Shown here piece after piece: positions 42,707 through 51,085 of a DNA stretch of 64,000 nucleotides. Every line of letters begins with the position of its first letter. Position 1 is the stretch's first letter. The stretch is from the NCBI RefSeq assembly GCF_031846585.1, contig NZ_JAVRHK010000001.1:62001-126000 (forward strand). Reading direction: 5' to 3'. This stretch comes from Autumnicola musiva. Its GTDB lineage: Bacteria; Bacteroidota; Bacteroidia; Flavobacteriales; Flavobacteriaceae. A program made the translations under genes and the position numbers. The notes under the pieces are model-generated. The model was not told the origin of the DNA. It did no database searches and saw only the letters and a program-made list of their open reading frames with translations.

Positions 42707-43345
42707 TTATCTGTCGGCCTTATATTTTTTCAATTCAAGACGGTATTCGGCGAGGATCACCTTCACGTCATCATTCATTTTATTACTTAATTCTGCCACC
42801 GAAGCAGAATCATACCCATACAATTCGCCATAATCCTCATCTGCATCACGCCCTCTAAGATTTCCTTCCTTGTCTATAATAAACACGTAAGGGGAATAAC
42901 TGCCTGCATCCAACGTATAAGGGGAATTAAGACTCTCAAAAACTGATTGGATTTTATCTGTAGGGGCAAAAACAAATTTCCATTTCTCTGTATTACTGAT
43001 ACCAGAAAATTCCCGAACAAAATTTTCCGCCTGCGGCCTTGCCTCCTGTGGAAGAAGAATCACAAACTGAAAATCATCAAATTCATAATATTTTTCCAGG
43101 ATTTTTTGATCGAGATTAAAAGTATTTCCCTTTGTCTCCTGAAGTTCATCTCCAAAAAAAGCCAGAACAGTAATATTATCTTCAAAAGAAATATTTTTCC
43201 CGCTCAATGTTTCTAAGCGATTGATATCTTCTATGTTCTTGCTTAGCACAGGTAATTTAGCAAAATGGTTTACCCCGGAAGAAAAGAAGAGGTAAGCTAT
43301 AATCGGTAAAGCAAAAAGCACCCCAAGTACAAAAAACTTTTTCAT
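42707..43345 (-). CDS. SCO-like thioredoxin-fold protein without the copper-binding cysteines
   Basis: About 212 aa from ATG 43345 (MKKFFVLGVLFALPIIAYLFFSSG); a longer reading runs into the terminator of the upstream gene. One membrane anchor is followed by a periplasmic domain with the SCO/thioredoxin order: ITVLAFFGDELQETKG where SCO has the Cys-x3-Cys loop, and SPYVFIIDKEGNLRGRDADED matching the SCO strand FALVDQEGYIRSRDD. The cysteines and the histidine are missing. It probably descends from SCO and may be structural in oxidase assembly. This is inference from local similarity to the neighbouring gene. Confidence 0.65.
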   Translation of the reverse strand: MKKFFVLGVLFALPIIAYLFFSSGVNHFAKLPVLSKNIEDINRLETLSGKNISFEDNITVLAFFGDELQETKGNTFNLDQKILEKYYEFDDFQFVILLPQEARPQAENFVREFSGISNTEKWKFVFAPTDKIQSVFESLNSPYTLDAGSYSPYVFIIDKEGNLRGRDADEDYGELYGYDSASVAELSNKMNDDVKVILAEYRLELKKYKADR

Positions 43346-43370
43346 AAAACATTCTTTACAAAAGGTGTGC

Positions 43371-43405
43371 AAAAATAAAAAGACGGTTTTTAAAAACCGT
43401 CTTTT
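43371..43405 (-). terminator. terminator after cytochrome oxidase subunit IV gene
   Basis: A perfect 28-base palindrome at 43378-43405 (arms AAAAGACGGTTTTT and its complement) with T-runs on both sides. It lies 16 bases after the coxIV-type stop and before the SCO-like gene, so these two groups of oxidase genes are separate transcripts unless it leaks. Confidence 0.85.
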
Positions 43406-43421
43406 CTTTATCATTTAACTT

Positions 43422-43787
43422 TTAAAAGTCCCAGGCTACATAACCCTCTTTATAAACCTGATAGATATAAAAACCTTCATTAAGAAGTATAAAAATAAGA
43501 TAAATTACAAGAAACAGCGCCGTCCATACGATTACCCGGCGCAGCCATTTTGCTTCCTGCTCCAGGTGCATGAATGACCAGGCAATATAATACGCTTTAT
43601 ATAATGTAAGAACTATAAATATCCAGTTAAGGAGGGACATATTCACCAGATTATTATCCACCAAAAATTCCGGCTTTAGGATCCCCAGGATAACTTCAAC
43701 AATAGTAACAATGGAAAGTATTATAAAGACTGACCAAATACGCTTGCTGTTTGAATCGTGATGATGTGCAGTACTATCTTGTGCCAT
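43422..43787 (-). CDS. cytochrome c oxidase subunit IV-like protein
   Basis: 121 aa. A histidine-rich N-terminus (TAHHHDSNSKRIWSVF) precedes three membrane helices (about residues 17-37, 49-65 and 83-106) with the conserved MSLLNWIFIVLTLYKAYYIAWSFMHLEQE segment of the small caa3/aa3 subunit IV family. It probably stabilises the oxidase. It is the last gene of the ctaB-coxIII-coxIII-coxIV run and is followed by a strong terminator. Confidence 0.85.
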   Translation of the reverse strand: MAQDSTAHHHDSNSKRIWSVFIILSIVTIVEVILGILKPEFLVDNNLVNMSLLNWIFIVLTLYKAYYIAWSFMHLEQEAKWLRRVIVWTALFLVIYLIFILLNEGFYIYQVYKEGYVAWDF

Positions 43788-43807
43788 GATTTTTTATTTC
43801 TTCAGAA

Positions 43808-44788
43808 TTATACCAAATAAAAGAAGGTGAATACAAATACCCATACCAAATCTACAAAGTGCCAGTAGAGCCCTACTTTCTCAACCATTTCATAACTTCC
43901 GCGGCGTTCATAAGTACCTACAATAACATTAAGGAAGATTATGATATTAAGGATAACACCCGAGAATACGTGAAATCCGTGAAATCCTGTAATAAAGAAA
44001 AAGAAATCTGCGAATAGCGGCGGACCATATTCATTGTGCTCCAGGTTAGCTCCTTCTACCACTCCTGTTGCCTCATTATTTAATTTAGCAAGAGATTCCT
44101 GACGGGAAAGAATGACCTTTTCCCCGTTTTCACCAAGAACACCTGTCCTTATCAGTAAATTTTCATTTGCGGCGAAACCGGCTTTTACCTCTTCAATGGA
44201 ATAAGACGGCAAACCTTCACCGGACTCAAACCAGAGCCCAACATTATCTTCATGTTCCCTTCTTACTGAAGCCTCTTCTATAGCAATTTCTTCCAAGGCC
44301 ACACGCTCTCCTTCAGCATCAACAATTTGAAGAATATTACCACCTGTTGTGGTTACAGCTCCATATTCACCACTGATAAAATTTGACCATTCCCATGCCT
44401 GGGATCCAAGAAAGATAACCCCTCCGATGATTGTAAGAAACATGTAAAAGGTAACTTTTGCCTTTTTCAATTGATGTCCCGCATCTACAGCCAAAACCAT
44501 AGTTACAGAAGAAAATATAAGAATAAAGGTCATTAAAGCCACATAATACATTGGTGCATCTACCCCGTGAAGAAAAGGGAAATGATTAAACACCTCATCT
44601 GCGATAGGCCATATATCGGCAAATTTGAATCGGGAAAAACCGTAAGCAGCCAAAAAACCGGAAAATGTAAGCGCATCAGAAAGGATGAAGAACCACATCA
44701 TCATTTTCCCGTAGCTGGCTTTTAGTGGCTCATTACCACCACCCCAGGTTTTACCTTCGGTGCCTGTTCTAGCAACAGTAGCTTCCAT
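43808..44788 (-). CDS. cytochrome c oxidase subunit III with large extramembrane insertion
   Basis: 326 aa. The membrane parts match subunit III: helices near residues 27-50, 80-102 and 112-132, then the conserved FFFFITGFHGFHVFSGVILNIIIFLN and VGLYWHFVDLVWVFVFTFFYLV. Between helices, residues about 141-255 form a soluble, charged insertion absent from ordinary subunit III (LEEIAIEEASVRREHEDNVGLWF to LEHNEYGPPLF). Long subunits of this type occur in Bacteroidota. It lies upstream of subunit IV and downstream of a shorter subunit III paralogue. Confidence 0.9.
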   Translation of the reverse strand: MEATVARTGTEGKTWGGGNEPLKASYGKMMMWFFILSDALTFSGFLAAYGFSRFKFADIWPIADEVFNHFPFLHGVDAPMYYVALMTFILIFSSVTMVLAVDAGHQLKKAKVTFYMFLTIIGGVIFLGSQAWEWSNFISGEYGAVTTTGGNILQIVDAEGERVALEEIAIEEASVRREHEDNVGLWFESGEGLPSYSIEEVKAGFAANENLLIRTGVLGENGEKVILSRQESLAKLNNEATGVVEGANLEHNEYGPPLFADFFFFITGFHGFHVFSGVILNIIIFLNVIVGTYERRGSYEMVEKVGLYWHFVDLVWVFVFTFFYLV

Positions 44789-44833
44789 AGAAGAATTTTA
44801 AATTAAGAATTGCGGCAAAAATACGCATTTTTA

Positions 44834-45415
44834 TTATTTAAAGAAATATAAAAACACAAACAGGTAAATCCACAGAAAATCTACAAAATGCCAAAAAGTT
44901 GCACCAAGCTCAATACCAAGCATTTGCCCTTTATGGTACCGTTGTTTAAAATGGTTATAAATTACTACCAGAAGCACCATTAAACCTGCCGCCAAATGGG
45001 CAAGGTGGGCTACTACAAGAATATAGATAAAGGAGGTGGTGATACTGCTTTCACTTCCTGTAAAGTAATATCCCGAGGATACAATATCTGAAAAACCTTT
45101 AAATTGGAAAATCATAAAAAGCACAGCCAGCATAAATGTTCCAATAAGCAGGGTACTGGCATTTTTTCGTTTTCCACTAATTATGCTCTTTTGAGCTAAA
45201 ACAAATGTGACACTACTCAGTGCAATGGTTATTGTACTCCAGTAGAAAGCCTGCGGCAATTCAAAGCTAACAAGCCAGTCGGGACGTGTTTTGCTTACCA
45301 CATAGGCACTTGTAAGACCGGCAAACATCATCACCATGCTTATAATACCAAACCAGAGCATCATTTTCTTTGCCCGGCTTCGTTTAATTTTTTCTGATTC
45401 TTCTGTTAAATCCAT
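44834..45415 (-). CDS. heme-copper oxidase subunit III, short paralogue
   Basis: 193 aa, five helices. It has the subunit III core without the large insertion of its neighbour: KMMLWFGIISMVMMFAGLTSAYVVSK at the start, FIYILVVAHLAHLAAGLMVLLVVIYNHF in the middle, and LGATFWHFVDFLWIYLFVFLYFF at the end. Its start overlaps ctaB by 10 bases. Two subunit III genes in a row are common in Bacteroidota caa3-type oxidase clusters. Confidence 0.92.
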   Translation of the reverse strand: MDLTEESEKIKRSRAKKMMLWFGIISMVMMFAGLTSAYVVSKTRPDWLVSFELPQAFYWSTITIALSSVTFVLAQKSIISGKRKNASTLLIGTFMLAVLFMIFQFKGFSDIVSSGYYFTGSESSITTSFIYILVVAHLAHLAAGLMVLLVVIYNHFKQRYHKGQMLGIELGATFWHFVDFLWIYLFVFLYFFK

Positions 45416-46332
45416 TGTCTTAAAAATTTATCTAAAACATATATTATCTGAAGGAGTGTTATATAGGAAACACTGGCAAACATTAGCCTTTTTGCTGCCT
45501 GAGCAGTCCTGATACGGAATAATCTAAAGGCATAGTAAAGCATCCCCAATCCCAGCAACAGGATTACTCCTGCGGCAATTGGCGTTAAGTAAAGTCTTCC
45601 CGTAACACCAAAAGCAGGAATTAAAGAAACAAGCACCGTCCAGATTGTATAAAGCACCACCTGTACCGCGGTCCCTTTATCTCTTTTACCTGTAGGCAGC
45701 ATAAAAAATCCTCCTTTCTTATAGTCGTCATAGAGCCACCATCCTATCGCCCAGAAATGAGGGAATTGCCAGAAAAACTGAATCATAAAAAGTGTTCCGG
45801 GCTCTATACTGAAGTCCCCGGTGGCAGCTACCCAGCCCAACATAAAGGGAATTGCCCCCGGAAAGGCGCCCACAAAAACAGAAAGTGGAGTTTTGGTTTT
45901 TAAGGGAGTGTAAATACTTACGTAAAGAAAAATACTTATAGCTCCAAACATTGCTGTTTTGGGATTGATTACATACAGCACTATCAATCCAAGAATTGTA
46001 AATATGCTTGCAATGGCAAAAGCCGTGGTAACTGACATTCTTCCCGCCGGGAGTGGGCGGTTTTTCGTACGATCCATCAATGCATCAAGATCCCGCTCAA
46101 TAATTTGATTATAAGCATTAGATGCTCCAACCATTAGGTAACCTCCAATGGAAAGCAAAAGTACAGTAACAAAATCTATAACTTCGGCACCAAGAAAATA
46201 TCCTGCAACCGACGAAAACACCACGCTTATCGCCAATCGCATTTTTGTAATTTCTTTAAAATCTGATAGTACCGAAACCGGGAAAGTATGTGTACGCGCG
46301 TTGCTCAAAAGGGCATTTTTCAATTGCCGCAA
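45406..46332 (-). CDS. ctaB: heme o synthase (protoheme IX farnesyltransferase)
   Basis: 308 aa, UbiA-type prenyltransferase with about eight or nine helices. Diagnostic motifs: the first Asp-rich motif NAYNQIIERDLDALMDRTKNRPLPAGRMS and the second WWLYDDYKKGGFFMLPTGKRDKGT. It farnesylates heme b to heme o for the oxidase encoded just downstream. It is the first gene of the oxidase operon; a roughly 60-base gap separates it from the remB-like gene upstream on the same strand. Confidence 0.96.
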   Translation of the reverse strand: MRQLKNALLSNARTHTFPVSVLSDFKEITKMRLAISVVFSSVAGYFLGAEVIDFVTVLLLSIGGYLMVGASNAYNQIIERDLDALMDRTKNRPLPAGRMSVTTAFAIASIFTILGLIVLYVINPKTAMFGAISIFLYVSIYTPLKTKTPLSVFVGAFPGAIPFMLGWVAATGDFSIEPGTLFMIQFFWQFPHFWAIGWWLYDDYKKGGFFMLPTGKRDKGTAVQVVLYTIWTVLVSLIPAFGVTGRLYLTPIAAGVILLLGLGMLYYAFRLFRIRTAQAAKRLMFASVSYITLLQIIYVLDKFLRQWI

Positions 46333-46395
46333 AGATACTTCTTAATTAGGTTTTGGCAAGGGTGGAAAAATGTTAATTTTCAGCAGGTTTATTTT

Positions 46396-48528
46396 CTAAT
46401 AATCATAGTACCAGTTAAAAATATCTGTTCGGATTCCTAAATTCAACCAGGTAGTTGAATTATCAAAATGTAGCGGTGTTTTCACCTGCACATCCATATT
46501 TCTATAGATAAAACTTCCATAGAGCTTTAAATTTGTAGCGGGATTAATAATATATCCTGCCTCCACTTCAGAAAAGAAAGAATTTGCGGTATTTCCCTGC
46601 CCGATTTTTACTCCTGTATCAAAAGGTCTTTCATTGTAATTCCGGTAAATATCCCCCCCATAAGAGAAGGCATCTGAGCCATCATTCAAATCGAAACCTC
46701 GCTTGCCGTAGATAAATTTTGCATGACCGTAAAACCTTTGTTCCTTATATCTTGCAATGGCAATAATTTCACGGAAATTAGCTCCCCAGAGATGTGCCAT
46801 AGACTGGTTGTTATGGCCGTAATTTAGAACTACTTCCTTATTGTGGGAATAAGTATAAGGCCGTACCTGATTGTACTCTGCCTGCAAATAGAGATTGGGA
46901 ATATCAAAAGCGTTATAATATTTAAGCCCTACCTGATAGCCCATCTTATTCTTCCAGCTTTGCGAGGTTCCAAAAACATCACCTGAAGAAAATTCATCTA
47001 TAACCCACTGCCCGTAGATATTCACCTTATCACTCCATTTGTATTTTGCCGTGAGGCCCAGAATTGCATTTCCTCCACGCGCCCCGGTGGCAAATTCTAT
47101 TGCACGGTAAAAAATTACCGGATTGAGATAATTAAGATCAAAACCACGATCATTGTCATTTTGCCACACCACCGATTCAAATAATCCAATATTTAAACGT
47201 TTGGCAAGGTTTAGACTTAAGTAGTGATTGGCCATATATTTTGTTCTGAAAGAACCGTCTGCCGTAACCTCTGGACGCACATCCCTTAGGGACATCCAGG
47301 TGTTGGTGTATTTTAATTTCCAGAAAGTAGTGGAAAGCCTGAAGAACGGGTAGGGGGAAGTAACATCGCTCATCAATAAAGAGCGGTACCCATCTCCTAC
47401 AAAAGTTTTTCCATGACCAAGCTGCAGATTGAAGTATTTATTAGGAGAATAAGAAAGATAACCTTCAGCCACCGGGTAGTCATATCCGCCATCCATAAAA
47501 TCTTTGGCAATTCCCCTACCGGGAATTATTGCCGGGTCCCCTCCATCGGGACGGATAGATTCTGCATAAAAATTATAATATTCAGCAAACCTACCCTGAT
47601 TTTCGTATGCAACTGCATAAAAATTTAAATCGCCTCCCAAGCCTCCGTTAAGGATCGCCATTCTGGAATTATTATAGGTGATATCATATGCGGTTTGCTC
47701 AAAATCCTTTCCAATTTGCAGATCCAGGCCAAAATCTATGGTAAACCAGTAATCATCTGTCTGAAACTGCACCAAATGTTCATTCCATAATTTTCTTCCC
47801 GCCCAGGTGGAAGTATTCCTCATTAGCTTCTCCTTTTCAGCTTTAAAATTATAATATGGAGCAACTTCAGAATACAAATACGGTTTGGCGGCAGTATGCG
47901 TATTTGTCCCAATCCTGTTCATCTCGGCATCAAAACGGCTGTACATTTCATGGGAAAGAGGAATGTTTAAATCGCTCTCCAGGTTAGGTTGGGTAAACTC
48001 CACAGGCTGGATAAGGTCATATTCATTGGTAACTTCAGTATCCTGAAGCAGATTTTTCTGCCTATAACCTTCCTTAACTAAAGGTTCGACTTCTTCAGAT
48101 TGTGGAATCACTGGTTCCACGTTTAATGTCAAAGGAATCTTTACCGGCATGCGAAACTGTATATACGCAGGCTTTCCGTTATAAGTAGCAGGCGTTACAA
48201 CGGGTAGTTCACTAAATACTCTTTTCACCTCTTCTTTAAGCTCTTCATAAGCTGCATCTATATAGAGAATTTCAAAATTTCCCTCCCTGGTTACTTCGAA
48301 AAGCACCACCATTGTACCATTATAGTTATCTGCCGTGACTATGTCCGGCACTTTAAAAGCATCTATAACCATTTTTTTAAGCGTATTTCTGAAGCAAAGG
48401 GAACGTTGCGAAAAAGATACATTTTCACACTGTGGAAATACGGGTGGAATTTCAGAATCTGAAGGAGTCCTTTGACTAAAGGTAATATTTGAAAACAGAA
48501 AAACCGAAAGAAGTAAAATATACTTCAT
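46396..48528 (-). CDS. RemB-like gliding motility outer membrane protein
   Basis: 710 aa, signal peptide MKYILLLSVFLFSNITFSQ. Residues about 27-135 form a TonB C-terminal-like domain with a cysteine pair (PPVFPQCENVSF, then RSLCFRN; Cys34 and Cys45) and the strand motif GTMVVLFEVTREGNFEILYIDAA. After a linker, the remainder (residues about 195-710) is an outer-membrane beta-barrel (LQIGKDFEQTAYDITYNNSRM, GLKYYNAFDIPNLYLQAEYNQVRPYTYSH, ending TTWLNLGIRTDIFNWYYDY). This architecture is that of the flavobacterial gliding protein RemB. It follows two tonB genes, with a terminator between. Confidence 0.7.
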   Translation of the reverse strand: MKYILLLSVFLFSNITFSQRTPSDSEIPPVFPQCENVSFSQRSLCFRNTLKKMVIDAFKVPDIVTADNYNGTMVVLFEVTREGNFEILYIDAAYEELKEEVKRVFSELPVVTPATYNGKPAYIQFRMPVKIPLTLNVEPVIPQSEEVEPLVKEGYRQKNLLQDTEVTNEYDLIQPVEFTQPNLESDLNIPLSHEMYSRFDAEMNRIGTNTHTAAKPYLYSEVAPYYNFKAEKEKLMRNTSTWAGRKLWNEHLVQFQTDDYWFTIDFGLDLQIGKDFEQTAYDITYNNSRMAILNGGLGGDLNFYAVAYENQGRFAEYYNFYAESIRPDGGDPAIIPGRGIAKDFMDGGYDYPVAEGYLSYSPNKYFNLQLGHGKTFVGDGYRSLLMSDVTSPYPFFRLSTTFWKLKYTNTWMSLRDVRPEVTADGSFRTKYMANHYLSLNLAKRLNIGLFESVVWQNDNDRGFDLNYLNPVIFYRAIEFATGARGGNAILGLTAKYKWSDKVNIYGQWVIDEFSSGDVFGTSQSWKNKMGYQVGLKYYNAFDIPNLYLQAEYNQVRPYTYSHNKEVVLNYGHNNQSMAHLWGANFREIIAIARYKEQRFYGHAKFIYGKRGFDLNDGSDAFSYGGDIYRNYNERPFDTGVKIGQGNTANSFFSEVEAGYIINPATNLKLYGSFIYRNMDVQVKTPLHFDNSTTWLNLGIRTDIFNWYYDY

Positions 48529-48590
48529 AAATCTAGGGGCGAAAATATTAGACTTGCGAAATATACATTTTTTTTAATACTCTGATTTTT

Positions 48591-48622
48591 AAAAACAAAA
48601 AATCCCGGTGTATACCGGGATT
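48591..48622 (-). terminator. terminator after the first tonB gene
   Basis: Read leftward, AATCCCGGT and ACCGGGATT pair perfectly around an ATAC loop, followed by TTTTGTTTTT. It lies 23 bases after the stop and separates tonB from the remB-like gene. Confidence 0.85.
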
Positions 48623-48644
48623 TTGAATAATGTATAGTAAGAAA

Positions 48645-49367
48645 TTAATCCTGTATCTGGAAAACAATTGGTAAGGAATACATTACCCCCACCGCTTTAC
48701 CACGTTGTTTACCGGGCTGCATACCTGGCAATTTGTTAATTACCCTGGCTGCTTCCTGCTCCAGTCTTGGGTGAGGAGCTCGAGAACGCACTTCAGTAAT
48801 ATTACCGGTTTTGTCAATTTTAAACTGTACAATCACTCGGTTAATTCCGGAAAGACCAAGTTCTCCACCAAGATCTTTATCAAAATTCCTGTTTACAAAC
48901 TGCGTAATCTTTTCACTCATACATTTTTTACGCTCATCATTATTGGCCAGACCTTCACATCCCGGAAAAATTGGCACATCTTCAATAACCGAGAAAGGAA
49001 CATCTGCAACCTCCTCTTCTACAGGAGCTTCCACAACTTCCTCTACTTCCACAATCTCATCAAGACTGGTTTCGGTAGACTGTATCTCATCCTCTTCCAC
49101 CTCTTCTTCATCTTCTACCACTTCAATAATTTCCGGTGCCGGTGGTGGAGGTGGCGGTGGTGGCGGTGTATTCTGTATTTCTGTAATAGGCACTTCTTCA
49201 TCATCAAGGGCGTCCATATTTACCTGACCTACGTCTATAGCTTCCTTGTCATAGGTTTTCCATTCTATAGCCTGCCAGGTAATAAAAAGAACTAATATTA
49301 GCCCCAATTGAAGAAAAAGAACACTTCTTCTGCTTAAATCTGCTTTTGGATTTTTCTTAGGTTCCAT
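48645..49367 (-). CDS. energy transducer TonB
   Basis: 240 aa, with a cytoplasmic start MEPKKNPKADLSRRS and one membrane helix (VLFLQLGLILVLFITWQAIEW). The periplasmic linker has a run of eight prolines (residues 68-75) and a long Glu/Val region. The C-terminal TonB domain (residues about 125-240) contains PIFPGCEGLANNDERKKCMSE (Cys136, Cys148), INRVIVQFKIDKTGNITEVRSRAPHPRLEQEAARVINKLP and VMYSLPIVFQIQ. It transmits proton-motive energy to outer-membrane receptors. It is a near copy of the next gene in layout. Confidence 0.93.
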   Translation of the reverse strand: MEPKKNPKADLSRRSVLFLQLGLILVLFITWQAIEWKTYDKEAIDVGQVNMDALDDEEVPITEIQNTPPPPPPPPPAPEIIEVVEDEEEVEEDEIQSTETSLDEIVEVEEVVEAPVEEEVADVPFSVIEDVPIFPGCEGLANNDERKKCMSEKITQFVNRNFDKDLGGELGLSGINRVIVQFKIDKTGNITEVRSRAPHPRLEQEAARVINKLPGMQPGKQRGKAVGVMYSLPIVFQIQD

Positions 49368-49478
49368 GGTTATTAATTATAAGAATTGCTAAAATAAAGA
49401 TTTTTTCTAAAAAACTAAACATATCCTTCAATAATAAAGTAATTAAAAAATAACTATATTATCAGTATCTGAAGGTAA

Positions 49479-50231
49479 TTAATCCTGCACTTTAAAGCGA
49501 ATGGGAATGCTGTACGAAACAGGCACGGCCTTTCCCCGCTGTTTTCCCGGTTGCATAACCGGTAATTTCTCAATTACTCTTTTCGCTTCCTTCTCCAGTG
49601 CCGGATGAGGAGCCCGGGTTTTAATTTGCTCAATCTTACCTTCCTGGTTGATCACAAACTGAACAATTACTAGGTTCATCCCGCTTAACCCCAGTTTATC
49701 CCCCAGGGATGTATTAAATTCCCGGTTAATGAAGTTACTTATTTTTGAACTCATACAAGCTTTTCGGTTTGCATTATTATCCAAACTTTCACATCCCGGA
49801 TAAATTGGAACAAATTCAATTACTTCAAAAGGAAATTTTTCAACCGGCTCCTCTGTTACAGGGTCTTCTATATCTCCTACTTCCGGTAAATCAGATAAAT
49901 CTGCAGGATCAACATGGGTTGGCTCCACATTATCCTCAGGCTCAGAATTTTCATTGTCCTCTGTTAATTTATATACATCCTGAAGCGGTTCCTGTGGCAC
50001 TTCCGGAAGAGGCTCCGGTAATTTTGGTTGAATAACCACTGCCGGTGGTATTTCCTCTGTTATAAATTTATCAAACTCCATTCCTAAAGACTTATTATTA
50101 TCTTTTTCTGAAGTATATGTTTTCCATTCAATAGTATTAAGAGTAAGTAATAAAACAAGAATGAGTCCTATCTGAAAGAATAATACCCATTTACGGCTGA
50201 GATCAGCCTTTGGATTTTTCTTGGGTTTCAT
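49479..50231 (-). CDS. energy transducer TonB, tandem paralogue
   Basis: 250 aa, with the same plan: MKPKKNPKADLSRKW, one helix (VLFFQIGLILVLLLTLNTIEW), a Pro/Glu-rich linker without the octaproline, and a C-terminal domain with PIYPGCESLDNNANRKACMSS (Cys147, Cys159), MNLVVIQFVINQEGKIEQIKTRAPHPALEKEAKRVIEKLPVMQPGKQRGKAV and a closing strand. The C-terminal halves of the two TonBs are far more similar than the linkers, pointing to tandem duplication followed by divergence of the linker. Confidence 0.93.
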   Translation of the reverse strand: MKPKKNPKADLSRKWVLFFQIGLILVLLLTLNTIEWKTYTSEKDNNKSLGMEFDKFITEEIPPAVVIQPKLPEPLPEVPQEPLQDVYKLTEDNENSEPEDNVEPTHVDPADLSDLPEVGDIEDPVTEEPVEKFPFEVIEFVPIYPGCESLDNNANRKACMSSKISNFINREFNTSLGDKLGLSGMNLVIVQFVINQEGKIEQIKTRAPHPALEKEAKRVIEKLPVMQPGKQRGKAVPVSYSIPIRFKVQD

Positions 50232-50256
50232 AAGGTTTAGATATTTGGTTAATGCA

Positions 50257-50652
50257 CTAGTTTATCTTCTGCCTTAATCTCCTTAATAGTCCTTCGGAAA
50301 GAATAAAGAGCAAGGCAGCAAGTAACACACCAGTAGAATTGGCCAAAATATCGAACCAATCGGGATCCCTGTAGCTGGTGAGGGTTCCCTGAAGAACCTC
50401 AATTAACATACCAAAAAAGATGCTAACACCTGAAATCCAAAGTAAATTTGGTTTATATCGAAAATTATTTCCGGAAGAGAAAACAAAATAAAGTTTCCAC
50501 ACCGTTACCAGGACGAGATAGGCAGCGGCATGTAACATTTTATCGGTAGGATTAAAAGAGCCCACACTTATCTTCCCCAATTGAATGAGGGAAAGGTAAG
50601 CGAGGGCAATGGTATAAATTCCCGCAGCTAAAAATGTAATTCTAGCTACCAA
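50257..50652 (-). CDS. VanZ-family membrane protein
   Basis: 131 aa with four membrane helices and the family signature around KISVGSFNPTDKMLHAAAYLVLVTVWKLYF (the DKxxHxxxY motif), followed by FGMLIEVLQGTLTSYRDPDWFDILANSTGVLLAALLF. VanZ-like proteins are named after a teicoplanin-resistance gene, but this lineage is a housekeeping-type neighbour of gcvH in Flavobacteriaceae, with no resistance context. It overlaps gcvH by 11 bases. Confidence 0.88.
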   Translation of the reverse strand: MVARITFLAAGIYTIALAYLSLIQLGKISVGSFNPTDKMLHAAAYLVLVTVWKLYFVFSSGNNFRYKPNLLWISGVSIFFGMLIEVLQGTLTSYRDPDWFDILANSTGVLLAALLFILSEGLLRRLRQKIN

Positions 50653-51022
50653 TTATTTTTTCGTAATCTTTGGCTGTGAGTAAATCGTCAAGTTCAGAAG
50701 GATTGCTAAATTTAATTTTCACCATCCAGCCTTCTCCAAAAGGATCATCATTCACCTTTTCAGGCTCATCTTCAAGGCTGGTGTTAAATTCAACTATTTC
50801 TCCCGAAAGCGGAGCAAATAAATCAGATACTGTTTTTACAGCTTCAACAGTACCAAAAACTTCTTCCCTGTCCAGGTTTTCTTCTACTGTTTCAACCTCA
50901 ACATAAACAATATCGCCAAGTTCTCCCTGGGCAAATTCGGTAATTCCTACCGTAGCAATATTTCCTTCAACCCTTACCCACTCGTGGTCCTTGGTGTATT
51001 TTAATTCTTGTGGAATATTCAT
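50642..51022 (-). CDS. gcvH: glycine cleavage system H protein
   Basis: 126 aa from ATG 51022 (MNIPQELKYTKDHEWVRVEG), the standard start; the reading from 51073 adds 17 foreign residues. It carries the lipoyl-lysine Lys63 in FGTVEAVKTVSDLFAPLSGEIVEFN and shuttles the aminomethyl group between glycine cleavage enzymes. It lies 63 bases after sprA and overlaps vanZ. The genes for the other cleavage proteins are not in this window. Confidence 0.96.
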   Translation of the reverse strand: MNIPQELKYTKDHEWVRVEGNIATVGITEFAQGELGDIVYVEVETVEENLDREEVFGTVEAVKTVSDLFAPLSGEIVEFNTSLEDEPEKVNDDPFGEGWMVKIKFSNPSELDDLLTAKDYEKIIGS

Positions 51023-51085
51023 AACTTCTTTATTAGATGTGCGCAAAGTTAATTTTTTAAAGCAATTGTTCAAATTGGCCTATGC

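Noticed and set aside
48705..49295. Long plus-strand open frames (196 and 138 codons) opposite the first tonB gene
   Set aside because: They are antisense to the proline/glutamate-rich linker of tonB; the translation is Ser/Thr/Trp-rich low complexity with no start context.
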